A stretch of 5,417 nt of DNA from Candidatus Acetothermia bacterium (GCA_003535305.1 DOHL01000146.1:1-5417), one strand, 5' to 3'; shown: positions 1 through 5,417, counted from the stretch's first letter. Numbers and translations are program-made. Notes: a model not told the origin generated them from the letters alone.

Positions 1-53
1 CCGCACGTCCGGTTCGGAGGGGCCGGGAACTTAACCGGCCCTTCCTACCCCAT
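1..53 (+). mobile_element. 3' end of a group II intron (domain V 3' half and domain VI), partial
   Basis: The window opens inside a group II intron RNA. The start, GCACGTCCGGTTC, matches the 3' strand of domain V, whose 5' strand (GAGCCG type) must lie off the left edge. Domain VI can be folded by eye: GGCCGG at 21-26 pairs with CCGGCC at 35-40 around loop 27-34. Lower down, G19-G20 pair with C44-C45, A18 with T46 and G16-G17 with C48-C49, leaving A47 unpaired. A47 is the seventh base from the end of CTACCCCAT (45-53), which is where bacterial introns place the branch-point adenosine and their 3' AY end. The intron boundary is therefore put after T53. The reverse transcriptase gene and domains I-IV are not in the window, so class and mobility cannot be judged. 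Confidence 0.82.
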
Positions 54-95
54 CAAGCTGAAAGCTAAAATAGCTGATCGCTTACAAAATTCAAC

Positions 96-100
96 AGGAG
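96..100 (+). promoter_or_regulatory. ribosome binding site that sets the radC start
   Basis: AGGAG lies six bases before the ATT codon at 107. No ATG, GTG or TTG in the radC frame lies between the upstream in-frame stop at 71-73 and the GTG at 167. The position of this site therefore favours initiation at 107. Confidence 0.6.
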
Positions 101-106
101 AGTCTT

Positions 107-778
107 ATTATCGTCCATAAACGGATCAAAGATTTACCGGATTTTGACCGACCGCGTGAAAAGCTTGTGCAACGGGGAGTGGAAGCACTTTCCGACACCG
201 AGTTATTGGCTGTTCTTCTCGGCAGCGGCAGCAAAAAACGGACCGTATTGGAACTCGCTTCCGCAATCCTAACGAAGATAGACCATCGTCTCGACCGATT
301 GACCGTTAATACACTGCAAGAAATCGATGGTGTTGGGACGGCCAAAGCATGTCAAATTATCGCTTCACTTGAATTCGCCCGGCGTTATCTGTTCAATCGA
401 AGAACAGTGATAAATAAGCCGGCTGATATTCTCCCCTTCATCAACCATATTGCAGCCAAAAAACAGGAGTATTTTATCTGTGTTTCGCTCAACGGCGCTA
501 ATGAAATGATTGCAAGCAGGGTCGTCACTGTCGGTCTGCTTACCTCCAATCAAGTTCATCCACGCGAAGTCTTTGCTGATCCTATTGCCGATCGAGCAGC
601 AGCAGTGATCTTAGCCCATAACCATCCCTCTGGTACGTTAAAACCGAGCGGTGATGATATCCAGGTGACAAAACGACTCGTAGAAGCAGGAAAAATATTG
701 GGAATCGAGGTGCTCGACCATATTATCGTAACTCAGGATGGTCATATTTCGCTGATGCAAAATTCAACGGTGTCATAA
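107..778 (+). CDS. radC: RadC family JAB/MPN-domain protein (UPF0758), ATT start
   Basis: RadC proteins are widespread bacterial proteins with a helix-hairpin-helix-like N-terminal region and a C-terminal JAB/MPN metalloprotease-like domain. Their true role is unsettled; the old DNA-repair assignment is weak. From 107 the product is 223 residues, a normal family length. The N-terminus contains KDLPDFDRPREKL and ALSDTELLAVLLGSGS, typical of the family. The zinc-binding signature AHNHPSGTLKPSGDD and VHPREVFADP are intact, and the chain ends after DHIIVTQDGHISL. The frame is open from 74, and homology runs up to about 113, well before the first conventional start (GTG 167), which would lose the conserved N-terminus and has no good ribosome binding site. 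ATT at 107, six bases after AGGAG, is the best start; an ATG lost by one base change is equally possible. The gene begins 54 bases after the intron end. Confidence 0.88.
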   Translation: MIVHKRIKDLPDFDRPREKLVQRGVEALSDTELLAVLLGSGSKKRTVLELASAILTKIDHRLDRLTVNTLQEIDGVGTAKACQIIASLEFARRYLFNRRTVINKPADILPFINHIAAKKQEYFICVSLNGANEMIASRVVTVGLLTSNQVHPREVFADPIADRAAAVILAHNHPSGTLKPSGDDIQVTKRLVEAGKILGIEVLDHIIVTQDGHISLMQNSTVS

Positions 779-783
779 CAGAT

Positions 784-795
784 CTCTCGCGAGAG
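784..795. repeat. 12-bp perfect palindrome between radC and the peptidase gene
   Basis: CTCTCGCGAGAG is its own reverse complement and lies six bases after the radC stop and 37 bases before the peptidase start. It has no loop and no T-run, so it does not look like an intrinsic terminator. Its position would suit an operator or a processing site, but this is only inference. Confidence 0.35.
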
Positions 796-832
796 GGACG
801 ATCAAATATCGACAAAAGGAGAATATACACAG

Positions 833-3118
833 ATGGTCAGAAAGAAACTATGCCTTGCCGATTTATATAGACTTAAAGGGGTCAACCAACCAGCAATGGC
901 ACCAGATGGGAAACAAGTGGCATTCATCGTTGAAGGTTGCCTGCAGAAAGAGAATGAGCGATACCAAAACCTCTGGCTGGTTAGGACGGACGGAAATGGA
1001 GCGCCCCACCGGTTGACGCGGGGCAAGACGAGCGACTCTACGCCGGCTTGGTCACAGGATGGTAGATTCCTCGCCTTTCTCTCCACCAGAGAGGACGAAA
1101 TTGAGGTAAAGCAGGCCCTGGAAGAGAAAAAGGGAAATAGCGACAAAAAAGACGATGAAGATGGTGATGACAAGCCAAAACCACAGATCTGGGTCTTCGA
1201 TATGGAAGCAGGCGGCGAGCCGCGCCAACTGACCATGCGTGAAGAGGGAGTGGATGAATTCGACTGGTCAGCAGACAGCTCGCAGCTCGTCTTCTCCTCC
1301 CGCGATCCAGACAAAGCGCAGAAGGAGTATCTGAAGAGCATCCGCGGCAAAGGGAAGACAAAAGATAAAGGGCCGTTGGTGATCGATCGTATGCAACATA
1401 AGCATGACTCGCAAGGGTTTCTCGATGATGTGCGGACACATCTGTTTATTGTTGAGCGAGATAATCGCACAGTGAAAAAACTGACAAGTGGGCCGTGCAA
1501 TGAGACTGCGCCGCGTTGGTCGCCGAACGGTAAATGGATCGCCTTTATCTCCAATCGTACTGGGGATGCAGATAACAATCTCCGCTCCGACTTGTGGCTG
1601 ATCAAGCCCGACGGCACTGTAACCAGGCGGATGACATTCGGTGATCTGGCAGTCGGTTCGCCGCGCTGGTCGCCGGACAGCGAACATGTGGCGTTTATCT
1701 CCAATTGTAAACCGGAAAATGGCTACCTTTTACAACATCTGATGGTTGTCTCTCTGGAGGAGAGTGAAGAGATCCACGATCTGGCACAATGTGTCGGTAA
1801 GGGATGGACGAGTCTCGGTGGAGTTGTTCCTGATGATGAGGATGACGATCCAGCAGCGCGGGCGCGAGTATATCCGGTACCGGAAAGACGTACCCCTGTC
1901 AAGATCCTTACCTTGCACCTTGATCGACCTGTTGTTGGCGCACCATTATGGCTCAATGAAGAGGAGATCCTTGTATTGATGGGCGATCGCGGCCAGACCC
2001 GGCTGGCCAAAACATCTTTGCTCGGCGACGCTCGGTTTGTTTTTCCGGTAAATGATCGGATGTGCACCCTGTCCTATGCTTTGCTTGATGGCGCGAACGG
2101 GACGCTTGTTCTGGGAGTCGACCGGCCGAGCAGCGGAGCTAATCTGTTCGCCCTTTATACAGCGGATCTGGGAGAAAAAGAAGTAGACAAAAAGGCTGTG
2201 CAACTGACAAATTTCAATCAAGCGATCTTTGATAAATTGGAGACAGCCGTCTACCAGCGGGTTGAGTACAAGAACAGCGACGACAAGACGATCGAGGCAC
2301 TCGTCGCCCTACCTCCGGGATGGAAACCGGGCAATGAACCATTACCACTTTTAGCTGATATCCACGGCGGGCCGATGGCTTATGACAGCCCTTCTTTCCG
2401 GTTTGATACCCAGTACTGGGCTGCGTTAGGGTATATCGTATTGATGGTCAACTATCGCGGCTCAACCTCCTACGGGGAAGAGTTCTGCACCGTGATCAGA
2501 GGAGAGTGGGGTCCACGCGAACACGATGATTTGATCTGCGGAGTGAATACGCTGATCGATCGCGGTTGGGCTGACCCGCAGCGGCTCTTCTGCACCGGTT
2601 TCTCTCAAGGTGGAATCATGACCAACTGGGCAATCGGCCACACCGATATATTTCGTGCTGCCGTAAGTGAACATGGGTTATGGGATTATGTCGCTGCTTT
2701 TGGCACTGATGATTGCCATCTTTGGTGGCAGGATGACTTAGGAGTCCCGTGGCAGAACGAAGAACAGTATCGCCGTATCTCTCCGATGTCTGGAGCAACA
2801 AAGATCAATACCCCGCTGTTGATTATGGCTGGCGAACACGACTGGCGCTGCCCGCTCGCTCAGGCAGAGCAGCTTTATATCACGCTGAAAAAGCGAGGTA
2901 TCCCCTCCCGGCTCGTCATCTACCAGAACGAGAAACACGCTATCAGTACACCGAAACGGGCGATCGACCGCATCAGCCGCATCAGTCAGTGGTTTGCTGC
3001 CTACGGCGGCTGCGCCTTCACCGACAACGCAGCAGAGGGATATCCAGACCAAAGTGGAAAACCTCAGCACAATCAGATACAGGAAGATATACCCAACGCC
3101 GGCGCTGCGATGAAATAG
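833..3118 (+). CDS. S9 family (prolyl oligopeptidase type) serine peptidase / acylaminoacyl-peptidase-like
   Basis: This 761-residue protein has the S9C layout: an N-terminal WD40-like propeller (about 1-480) and a C-terminal alpha/beta hydrolase (about 485-725). Such enzymes cleave short or N-acylated peptides, the propeller limiting access to the active site. Propeller blades show at 70-86 (PAWSQDGRFLAFLS), 226-241 (APRWSPNGKWIAFIS) and 276-290 (SPRWSPDSEHVAFIS). The triad is Ser591 in GFSQGG, Asp670 in GEHDWRCP and His702 in EKHAIS; HGGP at 511-514 would help form the oxyanion hole. The nucleophile elbow usually reads GGSYGG, so GFSQGG is unusual. A charged linker (about 97-118, rich in D, E and K) and DDEDDD (334-339) interrupt the propeller. 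No signal peptide is seen, so it is probably cytoplasmic. AGGAG at 817-821 supports the ATG. The last 35 residues go beyond the hydrolase domain, and the stop codon sits at an IS21 junction. Substrate is unknown. Confidence 0.93.
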   Translation: MVRKKLCLADLYRLKGVNQPAMAPDGKQVAFIVEGCLQKENERYQNLWLVRTDGNGAPHRLTRGKTSDSTPAWSQDGRFLAFLSTREDEIEVKQALEEKKGNSDKKDDEDGDDKPKPQIWVFDMEAGGEPRQLTMREEGVDEFDWSADSSQLVFSSRDPDKAQKEYLKSIRGKGKTKDKGPLVIDRMQHKHDSQGFLDDVRTHLFIVERDNRTVKKLTSGPCNETAPRWSPNGKWIAFISNRTGDADNNLRSDLWLIKPDGTVTRRMTFGDLAVGSPRWSPDSEHVAFISNCKPENGYLLQHLMVVSLEESEEIHDLAQCVGKGWTSLGGVVPDDEDDDPAARARVYPVPERRTPVKILTLHLDRPVVGAPLWLNEEEILVLMGDRGQTRLAKTSLLGDARFVFPVNDRMCTLSYALLDGANGTLVLGVDRPSSGANLFALYTADLGEKEVDKKAVQLTNFNQAIFDKLETAVYQRVEYKNSDDKTIEALVALPPGWKPGNEPLPLLADIHGGPMAYDSPSFRFDTQYWAALGYIVLMVNYRGSTSYGEEFCTVIRGEWGPREHDDLICGVNTLIDRGWADPQRLFCTGFSQGGIMTNWAIGHTDIFRAAVSEHGLWDYVAAFGTDDCHLWWQDDLGVPWQNEEQYRRISPMSGATKINTPLLIMAGEHDWRCPLAQAEQLYITLKKRGIPSRLVIYQNEKHAISTPKRAIDRISRISQWFAAYGGCAFTDNAAEGYPDQSGKPQHNQIQEDIPNAGAAMK

Positions 3119-3281
3119 ATCGACTATTGTGACCACAAACCTGGCATTCTCAGAGTGGGTGCAGGTGCTCGGCGATGGGAAACTGACTACAGCGCTGTTG
3201 GATCGTCTTGCCCGCCGGGCGTAAATCTTGACGACTGAGGGGCCGTCGTATCGCATGAACCAAAGGAGGAAAGAGGAATGA
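3114..3281 (+). pseudogene. istB: 3' remnant of istB, the IS21-family ATP-binding helper protein
   Basis: IstB is the AAA+ ATPase that assists the IS21 transposase IstA. Only about the last 55 codons remain of a gene usually near 250 codons. Translating from 3114 gives RSTIVTTNLAF, then SEWVQVLGDGKL and TTALLDRLARRA, the conserved IstB C-terminal block with its TTN motif. A TAA at 3222-3224 stands where the family normally has His (RRAHIL); after it the same frame continues as ILTTEGPSYRM to a TGA at 3279-3281, as expected for the true C-terminus. There is no start codon with a ribosome binding site, no Walker A or B motif and no istA, so it is dead. An in-frame TGA at 3111-3113 lies just before the homology, placing the left breakpoint at about 3114-3119, on top of the peptidase stop codon. 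Confidence 0.85.
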
Positions 3282-3412
3282 CGGCACATAGCCTTATGTC
3301 TTGGGGAAAGGAGTTGAAGAAGGAGATGCTTTTGGCGGCACAGAGCCTTGAAATGGTTACACTACGGACAGTCAGGAGGTGGGTCAAAAACTGATCGTTG
3401 ACATTGACAACA
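3282..3412 (+). mobile_element. non-coding tail and probable right end of the IS21-family remnant
   Basis: The stretch follows the istB remnant and contains no credible gene. GGTGGGTCAAAAACTGATC at 3378-3396 resembles the sequence commonly found between istB and the right end of IS21-type elements. It is followed by TTGACATTGACAACA (3398-3412), where TTGACA occurs twice in tandem; read from the other strand the end is TGTTGTCAATGTCAAC, matching the TG...CA ends of the family. The end at 3412 is inferred, because the left end and target duplication are absent. Inside the tail, CGGCACATAGCCTT (3282-3295) and CGGCACAGAGCCTT (3336-3349) form a near-identical pair. Confidence 0.6.
3334..3349 (+). 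repeat. 16-bp direct repeat, copy 1 (in IS21 tail)
   Basis: GGCGGCACAGAGCCTT is identical to 3783-3798. The two copies flank the methyltransferase fragment. A one-mismatch 14-bp version lies at 3282-3295 and an 11-bp match to the extended copy 2 lies at 5252-5262. Confidence 0.8.
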
Positions 3413-3491
3413 CCAGCACAATTTGGCGAAATCTGATATACGGAGCTATCTGAATTTAGCAAATTTCTATAACAAAATTGAGAGGATAATC

Positions 3492-3737
3492 ATGCTACAA
3501 GAAACCCAACAGATTGAAAATAATTATACAATCAGGGAAGATAGCGAGCTATATCAACGCAAGTTAGGTATTGGCTATGAACGAACATGTGAGTGTAAAA
3601 AAACGCATATTAACTGCATGACAGCCAAAGAGTGGCTTAAAAGCCAATTGGGCGTATGGCAGTTTTATTATGAAAAAAGAGATATACGAAAAAAAGAAAT
3701 CCATCCCGCCATATTCCCTATGCGCTCTGCCTTATGA
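3492..3737 (+). pseudogene. N-terminal or middle fragment of a DNA methyltransferase, truncated
   Basis: The fragment encodes 81 residues from an ATG with GAGAGG (3480-3485) six bases upstream. Residues 30-42 read ERTCECKKTHINC. Residues 45-76 contain AKEWLKSQLGVWQFYYE and DIRKKEIHPAIFP, which I recognise as the segment just before the HPATFP-type motif and the DPFxGSGTT S-adenosylmethionine site in N6-adenine/N4-cytosine DNA methyltransferases. The homology stops at FP; the next codons (MRSAL) and the TGA are unrelated. Neither the DPFxGSGT site nor an S/D/N-PPY catalytic motif is present, so it cannot methylate DNA alone. It is visibly more AT-rich than the peptidase gene, which suggests transfer. 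No nuclease partner is seen. A longer reading from TTG 3423 lacks a ribosome binding site. The assignment is from memory of the motif and is moderately sure. Confidence 0.62.
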
Positions 3738-3768
3738 ACTCAATGAACTCTTGCCCTGTGCAGTTATC

Positions 3769-3812
3769 GGGCGAACACCGTAGGCGGCACAGAGCCTTCG
3801 AATCGCCCCTAC
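3769..3812. repeat. imperfect inverted repeat with GGGCGA / TCGCCCCTAC ends
   Basis: GGGCGA at 3769-3774 is complementary to TCGCCC at 3803-3808, followed by CTAC. On the minus strand the element reads GTAGGGGCGATTCG and ends TGTTCGCCC, like dispersed GTAGGGGCGA-type palindromic repeats seen in several bacterial genomes. The loop holds copy 2 of the 16-bp repeat, so one repeat seems nested in another. Only the 6-bp outer arms pair well. Confidence 0.45.
3783..3798 (+). repeat. 16-bp direct repeat, copy 2
   Basis: GGCGGCACAGAGCCTT is identical to 3334-3349, 449 bases away. With its preceding TA it also shares TAGGCGGCACA with 5252-5262, in the intergenic stretch before the IS630 fragment. Confidence 0.8.
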
Positions 3813-3816
3813 TTTT

Positions 3817-3830
3817 CTGACTGCTGACCG
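3817..3830 (+). repeat. 7-bp tandem repeat (two units, one mismatch)
   Basis: CTGACTG is followed directly by CTGACCG. With only two units chance is possible, but a second unrelated 7-bp tandem lies 40 bases on. Confidence 0.45.
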
Positions 3831-3870
3831 CTTTTTACTTCTTTCTCAACCTAAAACTTCCTTTGAACCC

Positions 3871-3884
3871 TCGAACCTCGAACC
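3871..3884 (+). repeat. 7-bp tandem repeat TCGAACC x2
   Basis: Two exact TCGAACC units are preceded by the related TTTGAACCC and followed by TTTTT, ending five bases before the stop codon of the minus-strand gene. GAACC occurs three times in 20 bases. Confidence 0.6.
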
Positions 3885-3888
3885 TTTT

Positions 3889-5061
3889 TCACCACTTTGT
3901 CTCTAACGATATCCGCCATTTAGTGAACCCGGTCCAATCGATGACGATGGAAGTACCGACGGTAACGCGCTTAGTTACTTCTACACTGATGTTGAAATTT
4001 GTCTCTCCCCAGTCGAATAACTGCGGCGGATAGGGCGCGCCAAAATAGGTATCAATAGAGAGGCGCGTATTTGCAGTAGGAGAAGAGACCGTGAGAGTGA
4101 TCACTCCATGGTAAGGATCGCGAATCAGATCGAAATTTCTTTCATCCAACGCCAAAATAGATCTGAGCGCTACGTCGTCCCACTGGCCGCTCAGTTCGAC
4201 CCCATAGATTGCGACGCCTGTTATCCGCCAATCGGCGAATAAGAAAGCGGTGTGCAGCCGTATACATCCATACCACAGGTTGAGCGCAGGGGTAATCGTC
4301 AGTGATGTCGCTTGCAATGTGCTCTTCAGCTCGGCTTTGATATCCAATGGCAGACCAGCAATCTTAATAGCATTGAATGCGAATCGATGGCATTGAAACC
4401 CAATAGCAGAGAAGGTCGTTGTGCTGATAAATTCGCTATTTATCAATGGCACAGCGGTCAATGTAAATGTTGTTCCTGAAAAGATGATGTATCCAGCAGC
4501 AGATAGCGGGTTAGTAGTATATTGCTTCTCTATCGGTGCGCGAGGCTGAGGGTGAACAAAGGTTATCCCATCAAGATCTGCGCCCCAAAAGGTAGTGTTG
4601 GTAAATGTTATTCTGTCTCCAATATCTCCGGCGAGGACAAAAGCCATACCGAAGCGGGGGCCGTCGGCAACAGTGGGGCCAGTTAGGGCGGTATAGAGAG
4701 CGATCGATGTTCCGGCTAACGAGAATTCAATGACCCCTTGCCCGTAAATAAACGCTACCTCTGTCGGGTCAAAGAGGATGTTCCCGTCGATCGAGAAAAC
4801 TCCGAGATTGACGGCAAGTTGGAATTCTTGCCACAGCCAGCCATCGATATCAAAGATGGATGTGCTGTGAATCGAGAAGCCGCGCTGCAAAAAATCAACT
4901 TTTAGGGTCGATGTAAACGCGGAGAATAAAGGTGTCTGTCGCGGTCTGATTGTTATATCAGTGGACCAACTTCCGGAGAATGGATATGCCACAGCAAAGC
5001 AACTACATCCGATCATTACAACTACGGCGGCAATGGTTATGCGTATATTAAGCGCAGACAA
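3889..5061 (-). CDS. secreted or outer-membrane beta-rich protein of unknown function
   Basis: I do not recognise a characterised family. The 390-residue product starts with a Sec signal peptide: Arg7, a hydrophobic core at about 8-18 and a likely cleavage after AVA (residue 25), giving a mature start YPFSGSW. MIGC at 16-19 resembles a lipobox, but Met at -3 makes a lipoprotein less likely. The mature chain is dominated by alternating hydrophobic and polar residues, T/S/I/V-rich with many aromatics, as in beta-sheet proteins. The last residues, KWRISLETKW, alternate and end in Trp, as in the closing strand of outer-membrane beta-barrels. A barrel or surface beta-protein is thus plausible but not shown. 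Two Cys (FQCHRF, WYGCIRL) remain in the mature part. The start is TTG, with AGGAG eight bases upstream and no better in-frame choice. It stands alone, opposite in direction to its neighbours. Similar GSW-opening proteins may occur in Candidatus Bipolaricaulota (from memory, unverified). Confidence 0.8.
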   Translation of the reverse strand: MSALNIRITIAAVVVMIGCSCFAVAYPFSGSWSTDITIRPRQTPLFSAFTSTLKVDFLQRGFSIHSTSIFDIDGWLWQEFQLAVNLGVFSIDGNILFDPTEVAFIYGQGVIEFSLAGTSIALYTALTGPTVADGPRFGMAFVLAGDIGDRITFTNTTFWGADLDGITFVHPQPRAPIEKQYTTNPLSAAGYIIFSGTTFTLTAVPLINSEFISTTTFSAIGFQCHRFAFNAIKIAGLPLDIKAELKSTLQATSLTITPALNLWYGCIRLHTAFLFADWRITGVAIYGVELSGQWDDVALRSILALDERNFDLIRDPYHGVITLTVSSPTANTRLSIDTYFGAPYPPQLFDWGETNFNISVEVTKRVTVGTSIVIDWTGFTKWRISLETKW

Positions 5062-5069
5062 TGTATTTT

Positions 5070-5074
5070 CTCCT
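5070..5074 (-). promoter_or_regulatory. ribosome binding site that sets the TTG start of the secreted protein
   Basis: CTCCT on the plus strand is AGGAG on the minus strand, eight bases before the TTG at 5061-5059. It makes the TTG the natural start and places the whole signal peptide in frame. Confidence 0.75.
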
Positions 5075-5104
5075 GTTATTTCTCAGCAGGGTATTTTGCC
5101 TTCG

Positions 5105-5112
5105 AGTATAAT
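5105..5112. promoter_or_regulatory. candidate -10 elements on both strands
   Basis: AGTATAAT reads TATACT on the minus strand (5110-5105), about 45 bases upstream of the secreted-protein start, a reasonable place for its promoter. On the plus strand the same bases give a perfect TATAAT (5107-5112). No good TTGACA-like -35 lies at 16-18 bases on either strand, so this is weak. Confidence 0.28.
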
Positions 5113-5114
5113 AG

Positions 5115-5279
5115 AAGTGTTCCTGGGAATAAGCCCTCTTTGTTCTCTTGCGCAGAGACATTTGTCAGTTCTGGTTTTCCTGAATTTTCTCTTAGTGACC
5201 AAAATCAAATCTACGAGGAGATGAAAGTCTTTTCCTGGATCCGTGAAGCAATAGGCGGCACAAATTGGCTCTCTTCTAA
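5115..5279. other. intergenic stretch with no recognisable gene
   Basis: Short open frames here show no family motif and no convincing ribosome binding site. The only structure noted is TAGGCGGCACA at 5252-5262, an 11-bp match to 3781-3791. It may include decayed sequence of the adjoining IS630 element. Confidence 0.4.
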
Positions 5280-5417
5280 CGCCATGTCAACCCTAATAAG
5301 GCAAAGGAGCTATGGGATAAATTCGAGTTTGTGTACACCCCGAAGCATGGAAGCTGGCTGAACATGGCAGAGATAGAGTTAAGCGTACTTTACCGGGCGT
5401 ACATATTCAGTAAACCC
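5280..5417 (+). pseudogene. IS630-family transposase, C-terminal fragment running off the right edge
   Basis: The frame from 5280 reads RHVNPNKAKELWDK and then FEFVYTPKHGSWLNMAEIEL, the conserved C-terminal block of IS630-type DDE transposases; the last acidic catalytic residue lies in the WLNMAEIE motif. It stays open to the window edge as SVLYRAYIFSKP. Upstream, an in-frame TAA at 5277-5279 cuts the frame just where the middle catalytic segment (DNLNTH type) should be: only traces such as TCTAAC and CATGTCAACCC remain. The N-terminal helix-turn-helix region and first two catalytic aspartates are absent, so the copy is a relic. What remains off the right edge is unknown. Confidence 0.82.

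Noticed and set aside
167..169. GTG as the radC start
   Set aside because: It would remove the conserved N-terminal KDLPDFDRPREKL segment and has no ribosome binding site, while 107 has a well-placed one.
784..795. Intrinsic terminator after radC
   Set aside because: The palindrome has no loop and is not followed by a run of T.
802..1704. Long open frame on the minus strand (300 codons)
   Set aside because: It lies wholly opposite the S9 peptidase, whose motifs are unmistakable, and the translation shows no family motif.
1983..1990. GCGATCGC octamer (HIP1), suggesting a cyanobacterium
   Set aside because: I noticed only one full copy, inside the peptidase gene; this is not the dense spacing that marks HIP1-rich genomes.
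2738..3289. Minus-strand open frame of 183 codons
   Set aside because: It runs opposite both the peptidase C-terminus and the istB remnant, two unrelated coding sequences, so it is a chance frame.
3398..3432. Outward promoter from the two TTGACA boxes at the IS21 end
   Set aside because: No -10-like hexamer occurs 16-19 bases after either box; TTGACA is explained by the terminal repeat.
5140..5361. 73-codon open frame on the plus strand
   Set aside because: It overlaps the IS630 fragment in another frame and has no recognisable motif or ribosome binding site.

Overview
The window reads as a bacterial chromosome segment of roughly even base composition in which two ordinary housekeeping-type genes are hemmed in by mobile-element remains. 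The organism cannot be named from the sequence alone. The secreted protein at 3889-5061 opens with a Sec signal peptide and a G-S-W start to the mature chain, and ends in an aromatic beta-strand. That resembles, from memory only, beta-rich hypothetical proteins of uncultured diderm lineages such as Candidatus Bipolaricaulota (Acetothermia). Treat this as a weak guess.

Layout from left to right. Positions 1-53 are the last part of a group II intron: the 3' half of domain V, then domain VI with a bulged branch-point A and the usual CTACCCCAT end. RadC follows at once (107-778). It is complete, but it seems to start at an ATT codon. After a 54-base gap comes a 761-residue cytoplasmic S9 prolyl-oligopeptidase-type peptidase (833-3118). 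The two genes face the same way and may be co-transcribed, though nothing links their functions.

At 3114-3412 lies the tail of an IS21-family element: the last part of istB with one in-frame stop, a non-coding tail and a probable right end. It begins exactly at the peptidase stop codon, so that codon may come from the element. Next is an AT-rich 81-codon fragment of a DNA methyltransferase (3492-3737) that stops before any catalytic motif would appear. The gap 3738-3888 is a mosaic of short repeats: a GGGCGA/TCGCCC inverted repeat, a second copy of a 16-bp sequence found in the IS21 tail, and two different 7-bp tandem repeats.

On the minus strand, 5061-3889 encodes the secreted or outer-membrane beta-rich protein of unknown function. 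Between it and the right edge there is about 220 bases without a recognisable gene, then the 3' part of an IS630-family transposase (5280 to the edge), which lacks its N-terminal half here.

I found no CRISPR array, tRNA, rRNA, riboswitch or defence system, and no convincing new multi-gene system. The points most worth a second look are the ATT start of radC, the IS21 junction at the peptidase stop codon, the shared 16-bp repeat and the uncharacterised secreted protein.
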